From assembly GCA_039654915.1 (NCBI GenBank), contig CM077596.1:57968501-58032500 (forward strand): a DNA stretch of 64,000 nt. The letters are read 5' to 3'. This document shows, piece after piece, positions 12,204 through 26,149 of this stretch (positions are counted from its first letter, which is position 1; each line of letters starts with the position of its first letter). This stretch comes from Aquilaria yunnanensis. Taxonomy: Eukaryota > Streptophyta > Magnoliopsida > Malvales > Thymelaeaceae. The notes below the pieces were generated by a model that was not told the origin of the DNA, searched no databases, and was given only the letters and a program-made list of their open reading frames with translations. The position numbers were made by a program, and so were the translations under genes.

Positions 12204-15200
12204 GAACCTTTGGTCTGTTTGAATCATCAAAGTTTATTAGAGTGTGGTTTTTGGGTTTCCAGATCCTTTTTGAAATATGTAAATTTTATTTATGCTACTG
12301 AAGGGAAAAGAATCTTGCAAAAGCCTGAGTTAAAGTCTTTAACTTAGTACTGTGGTGCATTGTGAACTAAACTTATGTATATAGTCACTTCTACTGATGC
12401 TGCAGCTTTCCTCTAAGAGTCTATTTGCACAATTTACCTTTGAATGATTTTGGGTAAAGTCATGGAAAAATTGTTACAATCTATTTGTAAGATTATGTTG
12501 GTAAAGTTTGCCCAGAAGGTGATGAGATATTATGGTTTTAGTAACTAGATTCTATTAAAAGTGTATATATCCTACTTAGCCTCAGTCACCACCATGGCTT
12601 CAGATATGTTCCAAGGACCTCCAAACTGCTTTCTGCCTATGTTTTGATGGTTAATTTTATGCCTGCAATTTGTTTGTTTCTTATAACTACTCTTTTTCTT
12701 CTGGTTCTTGTCACAGGTTTTCATAATTTAACACTTTGTTCAAGTCTTCTGGCAAGCCTATGCTTTATGGACCTAGCCTTATCATCCATGTAAATATGAT
12801 TTTGGTTTTGTTTTTCTTTCTTTGATATAGTGTTACTTCCATATGACTAGGTAATAGTTAGATTTGGCCATGTTTTGTTTGTGAAGCAACCATTTTGCAA
12901 AAATTTTCAGCAAATGCATTTATTTGTAATGTTGCAACAACTCCAGTCTAATATGTGCTTCACTGCTGGAAAATCTTTGTGAAACTAGATTGCATTCTGT
13001 TTAAGGATATTGTATTATGGTGTGTGTATGCTAATAATCATATGATATCTTGTAAGGACGGTGTGAATTGAAGTGTGTAAGCTCTGTTACTTTTCTTGCA
13101 GGTCTGCTTACCATAGTTGCTTCACTACTGACACCATAGTGTTTTTCATTCTGCTGAAACATGACAAATGTAATCTAAACTACGCTCTCTTTCTTCTTCT
13201 GGTTTTTTCTTTTTCTTTTTTCTTTTTTTTTTTCTCTATGTTGGGCTGCACTAACAGTAGAAGCTGTAGTTAAGTGCTTGTGTTGTCTAATTAATTCCAG
13301 TTTTCAAGACTCTAATTCATTGGTGCTTTGGAAAGTAGATATGCTTTGCTTTGGTGAGTCTTAAGCGGGAACAAGTATATTTGAGAGGCTCATTTTAGAG
13401 GAAGATCGATAGGCCTTAGTTTTTTTAATTGATCTAACAAAGCTGTACCTTTCCCTATAGAGAATTTGAAGATCAACATCATGAGTTGGCCACTTAGGAA
13501 GATCAAGAGTTTGAAGTCCCTAGTAAAACATGTTTAGGTATGCACCATTTTCTGTTTTTGGGGTTGTTTGATTAGGAGAAGGATTTGGTGGAGTTGGAAA
13601 TTGCTAGAGTAGCATAAAGCAGCTTCTAGAAATATTGCAAGACATGGAATTAGTGGATAGAACAAAGAAGCTGAGCAGGCTTGTTTAAGAGCAGACTAAC
13701 AAAGAAAAGAAGGCCCTCATCAACTGCTCTCTGTTTTTACTGATGTGATAGCTGCTGCATGTTGAAACTATGATGCCTTAAACTGCAATATATTGAGTGA
13801 AACTACTTGCAGTTCTTGCTAAGATTGAATGTTATCTCAGATGTTATGCCTTTTCTTTTACATACTGAAACTCCAGGGGACCAAGCTTGAACCAGTACAG
13901 CTTGTTCAAGTGTGTTTGAAGGTATGTTTAACTACGATAAAAGGATTTTTACAGTTTCGAGAACTGCTGTGTATTTGGGAGCTTGATGATCTGAGTATTT
14001 GCAGGCTGGTTGGTTGTATAAACCCTAGAAGTTATTTTTAGCTAGGAGATTTTTTTCTTTATGGGTGAAGCAAATTATAATGTAGTTTCGCTCCAAGACT
14101 ATTCCTGTATGACCTGCTCTAGGACTTATTAATGAGCACATGGTTTGTAATTGGGATTATGTATTTTGGCTTGTGTTTCATGATCTAGGATTATTGTGCA
14201 AGATGATGATATACACAATGGGATGATTTCCCTATTAGCATTTGGTCTATATATTTTCTAGGACTTGCTATAACTCTTTTGAGAAGACTCGGAAAGTTTG
14301 GGTTCATGGCTTGTTTTAAGGTTTATTTTCCAGAGTTTAGAAAATAGAGTTTTTGATGAGAGTAATGTGTTTTGCTCTTAACCAACACAAACACCCAGAA
14401 TGAGATGCAAGTAAGCAAATCGGCCTAAAATCACCAACAAAGCATAACCAATAGCCAATGAAAAACCCCAACAACGCATAACCAATAGCCAATGAAAACT
14501 CAACCACTCAAACTACCTGAAAGCATAAAGAAATCATCCTAAAGGCGGATAAGGAATTCATATCCAAGACAAATGGACCCTTAGCAATTCTGCAGCACTT
14601 GTTGATACTTTACCAGCAATTAAAGATGGCTCGTTCATGGAAGAAAATGAAATCGTAGCCAATGATCTGTCCTTCAAACTTTGTTTCTGTTGAGGATGCA
14701 AGTGACTTATCCCACATAATTGGTAAATCTCCCAAGTGAGATACATATATATGGTTGTGGTATCTTGTCCTAATAGCTTAAACTTTTAAGAACATGTGTG
14801 AGGTCATGATCGTATGTTATATCTCAGACCTCCCCTAACAGTTTTCATGGACAGACCAATATTTTTTTATTCGCCATTATAACTCCAACAACATGGATCA
14901 TCCTTTACGGGATGGAAGGCGTATCAACAGAGAAGGCGCTATGAAAAACCTGGACTGAAAGTTGGTTAAATAGCCAATAGCCCTGTTTTGTGTGTTTTTT
15001 GTGGGTGAGGGGATTCTTAAGATGAGTGTGTAAATCCATATATCGTAGAAACCAACAGCAAATTAACAGATTTAAGGCAATACATAAAAAACATGACACT
15101 ATAACTCTACAAGAAGAAAGTGTGAGTGTGGAATGAAATACTAACGTCAGAGATCTGCAGATAACAGCAACATGTTGCGCCAGGTAATGACCAGCACCAG

Positions 15201-15428
15201 AAGTCCAAAAAGGGGAATGCTCCTAGACCCATTCATGTCTGAAGTAGATGAAGCTGCAAATTTTGCAATGAGTACTGGAGCCCAAGACGTCTATGATTTT
15301 GCAAAAGTGAACCTTAGATTTATACAATTACGTGAATCACTTTACTTTTGTCTTTGGGTTAATGGGTTGAATCAACTATGAAGCTTTCTGTGTGTGTCTG
15401 TGTTTGTCTATACGTATATGTATCTATA
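12204..15428. repeat. duplication block N2, second piece
   Basis: This is homologous to 5404-8520 of N1 and to the 43590-46920 part of N3. It lacks the left half of N, so it has no copy of the Cys-rich frame. It includes the pyrimidine tract near 13190, the decayed exon near 14520-14690 and the 69-codon frame at 15172-15381. It is cut on the right at 15428/15429 by the AT-rich block with a Helitron-like terminus. No complete gene is seen. Confidence 0.75.
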
Positions 15429-16254
15429 CTAGTAACTGCACACGTGCGTTGCACGTGAATTAAATATTAAATTATTTTTCACTTTAACAACTATAATTTT
15501 TATTAGTTTATCCAAAATAAATAATTACAATAATGATTTTAATTTTTTTAGTTTAGATATATTTCTTATTAATTTTTTTGTTTCTTATATAGTAGTTTTT
15601 ATATTATAATATTTCATCATAACTATCCTCATTTGCGTAATTCATGATAACAAATAGCTCATTATATTAGATTTCTATTTCATATAAACAACAACAATAA
15701 TAATAATATAATGTAGAATACGCTATAGGTAATATTTGTTATAAAAAAATTGATAGAATTTTTTTATTTGTGATGGTAGAGTACTTATAAAATTACTTCC
15801 TGATATTTTTAAAATCTAATCAAAGATGCCAAAATTTCTTTTATTAGTGTAAAATTTAAAAATGGTATTCAATCTATTAAGAAAATGTCTTAATTTAATA
15901 CCTTAATAGTATTATGTATTTATAATTTTTATTAAAAGTTAAGTTAGTAAATTTTATCTTAAGTACTATGCTTTAGATTCAAAAAGCTAATTATTAAAAT
16001 GGAGATTCTATATATATATTACTTGGCTTAAATAATTAAATAAATTTACCATTAATATGTTATCATAACTTTGAATTTTTAAAGAGACATAATATAGATG
16101 GGACATTCAATAAAATTGATGTTGTATTTTTTATGTTATATTTAAAATTGAAAAGGACATAATATAGATGGGACATTCAATAAAAAAACTCAAGTAAAAA
16201 TAAATTTCTTTTAAGAAGTGTGACACAAATATGAGCAATGATGCCAAAGTATAA

Positions 16255-16597
16255 GGGCCAATTCGTTTCGTCTAAAGTCAACTAACTTTTTTTAACTTTT
16301 TCATCTTTTTTACGTGAAACCAATTTCATTTGAAAGTCAATGTTATGTAGATACAATAATTAATTTGAAAATAAATTTTTAAAATGTTGTTAAATTTTTA
16401 TGAATTTTTCTTTTTTAAGACTTGAAACTAGAAAAATTCATAAAAATTTAGTAAGATTATAAAAATTATATTTTCAATTGATTATTGTAGCTACATAATA
16501 TTGACTTTTAATTAAAATTAGTTTCAAGTAAAAAAGATGTAAAAATAAGAAAAAATCATTTTGTAGTCAATTGACTAAAATTAAAACGAATTGGGTG
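16255..16597. mobile_element. Tourist-like MITE
   Basis: The element starts GGGCCAATTCGTTT and ends AAACGAATTGGGTG, so the ends are imperfect inverted repeats. TAA lies directly before (16252-16254) and after (16598-16600). The homologous block at 58560 lacks the 343 bp, giving an empty site. A TAA duplication with short G/C-rich termini fits PIF/Harbinger-derived Tourist MITEs. It is non-coding. Confidence 0.75.
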
Positions 16598-17043
16598 TAA
16601 ACTTAGCAAGTAAACATTGAGTTTTTTCAAAGACATGTAACTATACGTAACTATACATTACTAAAAAAAGCTTAATTACTCTACTTTTGATTTTTTATCA
16701 AAATACACTTACCTCCAAGGTTTCAAAATCTACATTTACCTTATATTTTATGACTAATTCAATGTGATTGTTCCAAAGATCAAGGTAAAATCTTGTATAG
16801 TTTTTTATATTTTTGGATAATTAATGCTTACACATTGATTTAGAAATTATGCTCACATTACTAAAGTTTGAAAACATTGCCATACCCATTTTTCTTATAA
16901 TATAATTAGTCAACCATAGGAAAATAAAATTATTAAAGTAGAATAGAATTTTATTACCTAAAAGGAAAATTAAAAATTTATAATTTAAGGTTTAGTCATT
17001 TTATATATCTTTACACTTTTTATTACATATGGATATTAAGTTG

Positions 17044-17503
17044 TTGTAGGAACCCAAGTCTAGAACTGGTCAACGAAATACTTGTTTACACCACTTCGGT
17101 TATCATTTATGAAAAAGATAAGCGCTAGGTGATTGTGCTATAGAACTTGACTCTATATATCCACATAAGGCTTTCCACGTTTTACTCATGTGGGATATGG
17201 GGTGTTAAAAACTCTCCCCCCCCCCCCCTTTTTATGTAATCTCTCTAATTTAGGATCAATCTTAGTAGACGATACATGTGCATACTCACTATGTCACACC
17301 ATCGCAGTCCCGAGTCAGATCTGATACCATTTATAACGACTCAAGTTTAGAACCGGTCAACGGAACACCCGTCCATATCACATAAGCTATCCTTTGTGAA
17401 AAAAATAAGCATTCGTTGCTTGTGATTTGTAACTTAAGCTTATATATCCACATAAGGCTTCCCACATTTTGCCGATGTGGGATATGGGATATGGGGGTAT
17501 TTC
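17044..17503 (-). mobile_element. TRIM-like miniature LTR retrotransposon
   Basis: Two related direct repeats (about 17044-17210 and 17334-17503; both contain 'ggtcaacg', 'ccacataaggct' and 'gtgggatatgg') flank a core of about 120 bp. In minus orientation the core begins with TGGTATCAG (17321-17329), an initiator-tRNA-Met-type primer binding site, and ends with a poly-G tract (17212-17228) as polypurine tract. AGTTG lies on both sides (17039-17043, 17504-17508). The homologous block at 59036 lacks it. There is no coding capacity, as expected for a TRIM, so it must move with enzymes from other elements. The same family occurs at 52951-54612. Confidence 0.75.
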
Positions 17504-19953
17504 AGTTGCACTTTTAAGTTCTAATGAATACATTTCAAGTTTAAAAAGTAAATAAATTGATAAACACTATGTTTTTAGGCATGTTTAAGATCATATAAAT
17601 CAAACACATGTATGTTACAAAATTTTAAATTTAGTGCCATTTTTCAGTTTTTTTCCATAACAAAACTTATAGAAAACATACAAAACAATCAATAATTCTT
17701 TTTTCTATTTTTCCTTTTCAAATACTAATCTTATTTTCATAATCTAAAGCCTAAGAGCTTGTCATCACTTTGATCTATTTTTTTTTCTTCCTTTCCATAA
17801 TTTTATTTTTTAAAATCTAATAAATAGGAAGTGACAATTTTGAGTATCATTAAAATGGGAAATAAAATAAAACTTAAGGTTAAAAAGGTCGTCCAACATT
17901 ATTTACATATTTAGGATTTTTATCATTGATTCAAATAGATATTATTATGAGATTTTTGAAACTTTTAAATACCAATTAAAATACTTCATTCAAGTTTAAG
18001 GGTACAAAAAATTGATAACTTATGTTTAAAGACATGTCCCAAAAATATATAATTTAATTAAGGACATATTTGTTACAAAAGTTTAACTTATTTTGGCTAT
18101 TTAATATTTTTGTTGCCATTAAAAGTTATACTTAATATATAAATTTAAGAAAATGTACTAAAGAAAAAAAGGGACATGTAGATTCCTCTATTTTGTTTTT
18201 TAGAAAATAAACATGGGACTTCTATTTTTTTCTTTTTCTTTTAAATTCTTATTGCTAATTATATCTCTAATAAATATACAACATCAAATTAATTTGGATC
18301 TCTTTAAAAAAATAAAACACCACATACGTTAAGGGTATAAAAATCGATAAAAATTTTGTTACTTTCATACTTTTCCTAATACTGATAATAGAACACTACG
18401 TTGCATGAAAGTATAATGTTTATAATGAAATTCAAAAAATCTATCATTAAAAGAGGGAAATAAAATAAAACTTAGGGATAAAAAGGTCCAACATTTGATA
18501 TATTCATACCTTTTATGAGTTTTATTATATTTAAATATTCAAATAGACATAATTAAGAGGTTTTTGAAACTTTTAAGTTCCAATTAAAATACTTCATTCA
18601 AGTTTAAGAGTACAAAAAATTGATAAATTTTATGTTTAAGGCCATGGCCCAAAAATATATATAATTTAATTAAAGACATATTTGTTACAAAATTTTAACT
18701 TATTATGGCTATTTAAAATGTTTTTTGCCATCAAAATTTACGCTTGATATATAAATTTAAGTAATTGTATTAAAGCTAAGAAAAGACATACGGATTCCTC
18801 TTTTTTGTTTTTTAAAAACTGCACATACGAGACTTTGATTTTTTTTCTCTCTTTCCCTTTTAGATTGTTAGTGCTAATTATACTTATAATAAAAATACAA
18901 CACCAAATTAATTTGGGTCCCATTGAAAAAATAAAACACCCATAGATTAAGAGTATAAAGGTAGATTAAAATTTTGTCACTTTCATAATTTTTCTAATAT
19001 TGATAATAGAACACTATGTTGCATAAAAGTATAATCTTTATAATAAAATTAAAATCATTATAACTTCTAAACAATTAACGTGCATGTAAAATAAAAACCT
19101 TAATTCTTTATTCTCTTTGTGGTAAAATTAGTAGTTTGATACAATAAAAGCTTTATACTCTCTCAATATATATCATAAGAATTTATTTATTATTTTCTAA
19201 GTAGATAGTAGTGTTAGGGTGAAAAATATTTATAATTAAGTAAGAAAAGCCTTAACTATACTCTCAGTATACGTCAAATGATTCTTTGGTATATAAAACT
19301 AACTTGTGAGAAGAGAACCAAAGTATAGAACATCAAGCCAAAAAAGCTTGAACCTAACCACTGAGATAAAGATCTAATTTATTTAGCACTAAGTCAAATT
19401 AATCCAAATATGTTTCTATGGCTTTTTTTGTCTGAAGTTGATATAATTTTTTAATTATTTTTTTAGGTTGAATAATTAAAAAATTTTGTAACAATTACTA
19501 TAAAAATTTTATTTAATAAATTATTATAGATATATATATATAATTAGTTTTCAAATGATATTAGTTTCAGATGAAAAATTCTATAAAAATAAAAATAAAT
19601 TATTTTGGATAATCAACGTCAAACAATTGTCTTTTTTTTTTACCCCAAATGTATGATTTAAACCCCAAGCCTTCATATTAAAGCATCCATAAATTTCTAT
19701 AACTCTCTAATAAGTAGGTCAAGTCAACCACATAGCTCTAATTTCACTTGAAAGTATGGGGCCTCAATTGGTATAGATGAATCTGAGAGTTTAATCTCTT
19801 ATAAGGCCTCATAGTGTAAAAAAACTGTTATTAAAAATTTTATTTTTCTCTTTGTAAATAGGATTTAAAATTTAATATATTGTTATTAGTTTTTTTAATG
19901 TATAAATAATTATTGATGAAAGGTTTTATGCTTTAAGTATTATTATTATTATA

Positions 19954-20176
19954 CTCCCTCCGTCACAATTTATTTGTAACATTTCAGGTTTTTGACTTAA
20001 ATTAATTTATTTTAATATTTTATAGAAAAATTTTTTAAAAATTACATTTGGAAATTATAAAATTTTAATTTTTAAAGAATTTTTTTTTAAAATTAGCTAA
20101 TATTAATATAAATAAATTTAAATCAAACTTAAGTAAAAAAAACTAAAATGATGTAAAGAACTTGCGATGAAAATAG
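19954..20176. mobile_element. Stowaway-like MITE
   Basis: It begins CTCCCTCCGTCACAA and its right end reads, in reverse complement, CTATTTTCATCGCAAG. TA flanks both sides (19952-19953, 20177-20178). CTCCCTCCG is the hallmark terminus of plant Stowaway MITEs of the Tc1/mariner type. A diverged copy sits at the same relative place in the second AT-rich block (61500-61720), so insertion predates that duplication. Confidence 0.8.
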
Positions 20177-21343
20177 TAGTTTGAATGACAAGCAAAGGGA
20201 AAAGAAAATAAATTGCCCTAAAACTAACATTCAAAACCATTTATAAAAAATTTGGGGCATATTTGTCCAATTTAAATAAATTTGTGGTTAAGTAATGATT
20301 TTTTCAAAAATTAAAGCCTAAAAGCAATATATGCATAACGCTACTTTGAAACAACTCATAAGATTTGATTAATTGGCTCTAAAAAAATATAAAAATAAAA
20401 ATACATTAATATTATTTAGTATAGGGAAAGAGTTAGTTGCTAAGAATAAAAATTTATGGTCCAACATTCAAAACAATGACCATGTAGGAAAAAATAATTA
20501 TTATAATTTTTCCAATATTTTAAAATATTGGAAAAATGTAAAAAAAGAGTTGCTACTAGAATTTTTTTTTCTAAAATTTTTCACAATGACCTTTGCTACA
20601 ATAATAATTCTTTTATTTTTTTTTCATAGTATGTGCTTGAGTTATATGTAAATTATATAATTGCTCTAATATGGACCAAATACCTAAGCTTTCAAAGTAT
20701 ATATTCATCCAAGTAGAGAAAAGAAAACTCAATTGACAAAAATTTTATATTCAAAGATATTTTTTAGAATAGAATAAACTTAGGCCATATTTGTTAAAAT
20801 TAACTAAGTTTAGTGGTCAAAGTAAGTTTAGTACTCAAAATAGTAAATTTCCCAAAAACCAAAGGCTAAATGCATCCCACTTTGCATTTTTCCCTCTCTT
20901 AGTATATTTTTAGTATTTTAATACTACTAAATATATAATTAAATAGGAAACTTTATATTTAGATATCTGTAAGTGGATTCTTTTCTTTCCCTCTTTTTAG
21001 AGCCCTAATACTAACACAACTCTAATTAAATAGACAATATAAATTATTTCTTTATCATTAAAAGAGTAAAAGAACTTATAATTTTAGGATAAAGGAAAAA
21101 CTATATGTGAACTATTATAAAGCGTTCACTTATATAATTTTTTAATATATACTTTTTATACCTACAATTATTTGTCAATATGCAACACGTATAGATTTTC
21201 ATGTGAAACTTTAGCATGAGTTTTACCACATAATAAACTTTCATAGTATATACTCATTCAAGTTGCAAAACCAAAAAAACTTAATTGACAAAAAAATTAT
21301 GTTCCAAGGTACCTTTTACAACAATACTTTAATATATACTTTT

Positions 21344-24300
21344 TGTAATAACCCTAGAAATTAAGTAAAATAAAATCACCAAATTATCCTAATTAATTAA
21401 ATAAATAAAATAATAATAATTTTATTAATAATAAAATATAAAATTAAGAATCTTGAGTCTTAGATGATTCCTTTAGTGGTTATTAAGTCAAATTCCAAAC
21501 TGGAAGCTCAAAGTCATTTTCTTTAGGCTAGGGGCATTTTTGTCATTTACAACCGAGCATCGGATGAAAAAGATGGGATCACCATTGGATTCTTCTAAAA
21601 AAAATGAGTCAAGAGAAATTTACCTCACTTAATTCTGAATCCGTTTGCTTAGATTTCCAAAAATTTAGCCTACGCGTGTGTAGGGTTTAAATCGGGTTCG
21701 TGCTACTGCTACATAGGATTATTATTTATTTATTTTCCCCAAACCCTAATTTCTCTCTTCTAAAACTATCCAGCCGCAACACCTCCTGGAGTTAAAAAAA
21801 AAAAAAAAAAAAAAAACTAAACTAATTATTTCCTTATCTCCATTTTTCCTTAATTAAACACGCACACTAATACGTTTTTCCTTCCATTTTTTTTTATTCC
21901 TTGTTTCTATGCGATCAAGCATCTGAAGTGGGTTAGAAATTAAACCTATTTTTTTTCCTCTCACAAACAGCTGCCGCTTATTATTCTCTCCTCCTTCAAC
22001 AGCACACCACCATAAGAAAAAAAAAAATCAGATTTTGGGAAAAAGGCAGCCCAGCATCCTTTGGTCCTCTTCACGCCGGTTATTGTCTCGTTTATTCCTC
22101 CATCAAAACAGTGTAAGTACAGCCCTTTATGCTACGATTAAATTTTATTCTGGATTATTAGAACAATAATTTTGCCTAATCTTACCTAGGTTCATTAGGT
22201 TGAAGAGAAATCTCATCCGGACAGTAAAATCGACCCTGCGCGTACCAACGATCCCAGATTCATTTGTGTGAGCCCAAATCCTTCTATATCACTCTTTTAA
22301 TTTTTTTTTCCAGCACCTAAAGGCCTTATATTTTTGCTGTAAATTCTTGGTAGATTACCATTAATCCAAGGTTTGGGTTTTTCCACTCGTTTCCGGTGCA
22401 ATCTTGTCCATACTTGGTTCTAAGCCCGGTAAGCCACCGTAGCCTCTTTTAAAAATTATCTTGGCTGCCAATTTTGAATATTACAGCCCTAATAATTCTC
22501 TTTTCCTTGCTGTCCATGTTGTTACAAAGGGTTAGAAAATCCTTACTTGAAGGTTTGGTGTTTCTTTGGACTCCCGGAGCGTCAGAGATCCCGAAAACAC
22601 ATCGGTAACTGAAACAAAATTTTTTCCTTCCAAGATCCGTTTTTTTTACAGCCATTAAATAAGCTTATAAGTTAGTGTATGGCTGCTGTAATTTTTAGGA
22701 TCGATATCAAGAAGGCTCCCGGCACGATCCCGAATAGGCACAAGGCCACCGAAGGCACCCCGAGACCCTTTTTGGCCACTAGGTAAAATTTCGGCCTAGT
22801 TGTTAAGAACATGAACCTTCCAAGTACCATTTAGGAAAATTTCTAAATTTTAGCACATTTTCTAATTTTCTACCTTACTAACATTTTGTAGGACCGTCCT
22901 AGGAAGCCGCCCCTTTCACCGTATTATTCCGAACTAGGTAAGGGGGAAGAGCGGGTTAGTTCTCGTGGGCCCTCTTAGGCCCAAAATAAGCATCAACCCG
23001 AATAATAAATTTTAAGTAAACAATTGGGCTAAATAAAATCTTTAAATGCGTGGGCAACATGGGTAGGGTAATTAATTAGTTTTCTAGAATTTTATTTTAT
23101 TTTATTTTATTTCTCTTCCTTTGAGATGTAATTTTGGTTGGTTGGTTGTATGGTTGTAATGATTTGATGTATGATGTATGTTTGGCGCTAGTATCATATT
23201 AGGACCGCTTATAATAAGAATTAAATTAGAAATATGTTAGGACCGCCTAAATAAACACCGCTAGTAGCATGTTTAGGGCCGGCGAGACAAACACCGCTAG
23301 TACCATGTTTAGGGCCGACAAGCTCATTAGCAACATGATAAGATTGGAAGGAACCGTTAGTGGCATGTTAGGGCCGTAATAAATTATTATAAGCCGATAG
23401 ATAAAGGATTAGGAGCGTAAATACTAAATGACCAATTTAGAAAGAATTCATGAGAAATGAGATGAACATTTATCACAAATACACTTAAAAGATATCACTG
23501 ATTGTCATGACATCATGTAACACTAAACTAAGATAACATGATAAAAGAAATAGGATGCACTAGAATCATGGCATTATACTAAAAAGAGCTAAAGTAAAAT
23601 GAGCTATGGTCATGCATCAATTGGTTGTTGCATATGATTGATGTTTGTCATATACAAGATTGCATTAAGTAAAAGATTTGAAGAGTAAGATAAAATACGA
23701 GGCATGCAAGGTTGGTGATGAACCATATCTACATGACCTAATAAGCCGTAAATTTAGACGAGAGGTTCGGAACGGACGATTCGAACCCGAGAGGCATGTT
23801 AGGGTGGCGGCAGACCGTCCCTAGTCATGACCCGATATTGACACGGAGTATGGAGATATGATTTGTGCGCTGTCAGACCATAGCTGGCGAGGGACCATGC
23901 TTATGGCTGTTATCACGAGAGGCTCTACCTCGGCGTAGGTATCCCGAGAGGCTCTGGCTTGGTGGCATCCCTAGTGGCACTGCCTAAGAGTTATCCCGAG
24001 AGTGGGTGATGTACACACTCACCACCCTAGGTTCGTCCGACGGCAATTAAGTATTGGATTAAGTGATCGATCAAGAAGATATTATTTAATCGGTAAAAAG
24101 AATTATGCATATGCATGGTAGTTCAAGCATGCTAGTAGGATTTTGATTTTGTTGTTATGATGTTGTATGGCATTGTTCTTTAAGTAAATTTGCTACAGCT
24201 TAAAGTTTATTATTCGTTGTTGTTTGTTACGGGAATATTAGGACCCACGTGATGGGCCTGATACTTCCCTCTTACTGAGCAAGTTGTGCTCATCCCTCCT

Positions 24301-24686
24301 CTTAACATGTTTTTCTAGGTGAGTACTATGAGGAGACAGAGTACACTGAACCATATAACGAGGTTCAAGATGTGGAGCAGACTGAGTGAGAGTACGCTGT
24401 AGCCCCTCGAAAGTAGAACTGGCTGGGACTGAGTTTTAACTTTGTGTTATTTGATTTCTAAATAAACATATGGTTTGTTTAAATTGGCACCTTATCCGCA
24501 TATTAGTTTTCCTGGGATTGTCACTTAACTACTCTGATTTTGTTTAATACTCTTATTGTTTGGAAAATAATTTAAAATAAAATGTTTTACCTCACATTTC
24601 TTAAATTATTTTAATTAAATGCTTTATAATTCTGGGAATTTAAGTTATCTTTTAAAATTAAGGTTTATAAAATTAGGGGCGTAACA
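21344..24686 (+). repeat. 5' LTR of the gypsy element
   Basis: 3343 bp, beginning tgtaataaccctag and ending aggggcgtaaca. It contains an A tract of about 23 bases at 21794-21816 and short repeated words built on 'accgctagta(g/c)catgttta' near 23250-23310. Open frames inside it (for example 22449-22655, minus) occur in both LTRs and look incidental. Confidence 0.95.
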
Positions 24687-24689
24687 GTT

Positions 24690-24703
24690 TGGTATCAGAG
24701 CCA
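24690..24703 (+). other. primer binding site of the gypsy element
   Basis: TGGTATCAGAGCCA lies three bases after the 5' LTR. It complements the 3' end of plant initiator tRNA-Met, the usual primer of Tekay/Del elements. Confidence 0.9.
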
Positions 24704-25005
24704 GATTCGAGGAAGGCAGTGACCTCACTCAGTAAGTATGCTTCTTGTTTGTTTGCTAAGTTAGAGACCTTGGATAGGTTTTAAAAAGTTTCCATAATTG
24801 AGCGTAATATATTAGCAATGTTTCAAACAAAAGTTAACAACTCGGCTTTTTGTAAAGGGACTCGTAAAACAATACACCAATTAATTTAGTGACAAATGAT
24901 ATAGGAGATACCTAGAGCCCACCTAATGCTATAATTTAAAAGTTACTTTCAAAATTAGTTGCCTGCTCCAGACTAAACCTTTTCCTTTTTAGGTTATGGA
25001 CTTAC

Positions 25006-25194
25006 ATGAACATCCTACTCTTTGGGCTAATGAATGCACCCAAAGGTTTTATAGATTTTATGAATAGGGTGTTCCAACAATACCTAGATTATTTTATCAT
25101 TGTTCTCTTAAAAAATATTCTGATTTACTCACAAAATGCTGAAAGTCATAGAGAACATTTAAAGTTTATGCTCCAAACATTGAAGGAACATTAG
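25006..25194 (+). pseudogene. gypsy reverse transcriptase fragment, catalytic motif lost
   Basis: 62 codons matching the palm region of Ty3/gypsy reverse transcriptase: FGLMNAPKGFIDFMNRVF, then YLDYFIIVLLKNILIYS. In active enzymes the position of LLKNILIYS carries the two catalytic Asp residues (DD); here it reads KN. The N-terminal fingers and first catalytic Asp are absent upstream (24704-25005 has no coding signal), and the frame ends in a stop at 25192. Confidence 0.9.
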
Positions 25195-25199
25195 TTGTA

Positions 25200-25900
25200 T
25201 TCTAAGCTAAGGAAGTGCGAGTTTTGGTTGAACAGTGTCACCTTTTATGGGTCACATGATAATTACGGATGGAATTTCAATGGATCCTAGCAAGGTTGAA
25301 GCTGTAATGATTGGCAACAACTGAAGACTGTATCTGAGATTCGGAGTTTCTTTGGCTTGGAAGGTTATTATAGATGTTTTTGTATAGGGTTATCCAAATT
25401 TTGCATGTCTCTTAACCCAACTAACTAAGAAAGATCAACCATTCCAGTAGACCAAAGAGCACAAAAATAGTTTCTAGGACTTAAAGAAACAATTAGTCTC
25501 TACACTTGTTCTTACTCTCCCTGATGGCCGAAGTCGCTTTGTAGTTTATACAGATGCATCACATCAGGGGCTCGGTTGTGTATTGATGTAGGTGGGGAAG
25601 GTGATTATGGATCCAGGCAGTTGAAGCCTCATGAGCTAATTACTTAACTCATGATCTGGAGTTAGCAGCTATCATACATGCGTTAAATCTTTGGCGACAT
25701 TATTTTTTATGGAAAAGAGTTTAAGGTCTTCACCGACCATAAAAGCCTACATTATCTATTGCCAAAAAAAAAAAAAAAAAAAGAACTCAATAATCGATAG
25801 CGTCGTTGGGTTGAATATCTCTCTAATTATAATTGCACTATTCAGTATCACCCAAGCAAGGCTAATCTGGTCGCTGATGCTTTCAGTAGAAAAGTAAGTG
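25200..25900 (+). pseudogene. gypsy connection/RNase H remnant
   Basis: Pieces in shifting frames resemble the end of reverse transcriptase and RNase H of a chromovirus: a KLRKCEFWL-type stretch, an 'IRSFFGLEGYYR'-like segment near 25330-25390, 'FVVYTDASHQGLG' near 25540-25580, and 'KSLHYL' near 25740. Several stops, frameshifts and an A tract at 25762-25781 break it. Confidence 0.75.
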
Positions 25901-26149
25901 CTAAACTGGGTGCTATGGTGGTTTCTGTGTGGAAACTACTAGAAGAGTTCAGACACATGAACTTAGGCATTCAAGTAAAAAGAGACCCCAGGTTCTCATG
26001 GCCAGTTTTCATATGGAGCCTACACTTGTGCAAGGGTCAAAGAGGCTTAAATGGAGGATCCACAATGCCAAGAATGGTTAGTTTTAGGGCAGAAAGGATT
26101 CAGTGTGGATGTGCATGGTACCTTAAAATTTCAAAACAGATTTGTTGTT

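Noticed and set aside
20373..20651. 92-codon plus frame in the AT-rich block
   Set aside because: Composition-driven (Lys, Asn, Phe, Ile); the homologous place in copy 2 (61920-62120) does not keep the frame.
22449..22655. 68-codon minus frame, repeated at 28597-28803
   Set aside because: It lies in both gypsy LTRs, matches nothing known and runs against the element's direction.
23240..23400. Short spaced repeats in the gypsy LTR, considered as a CRISPR-like array
   Set aside because: Irregular repeats with varying spacing inside an LTR of a plant element; not a CRISPR.
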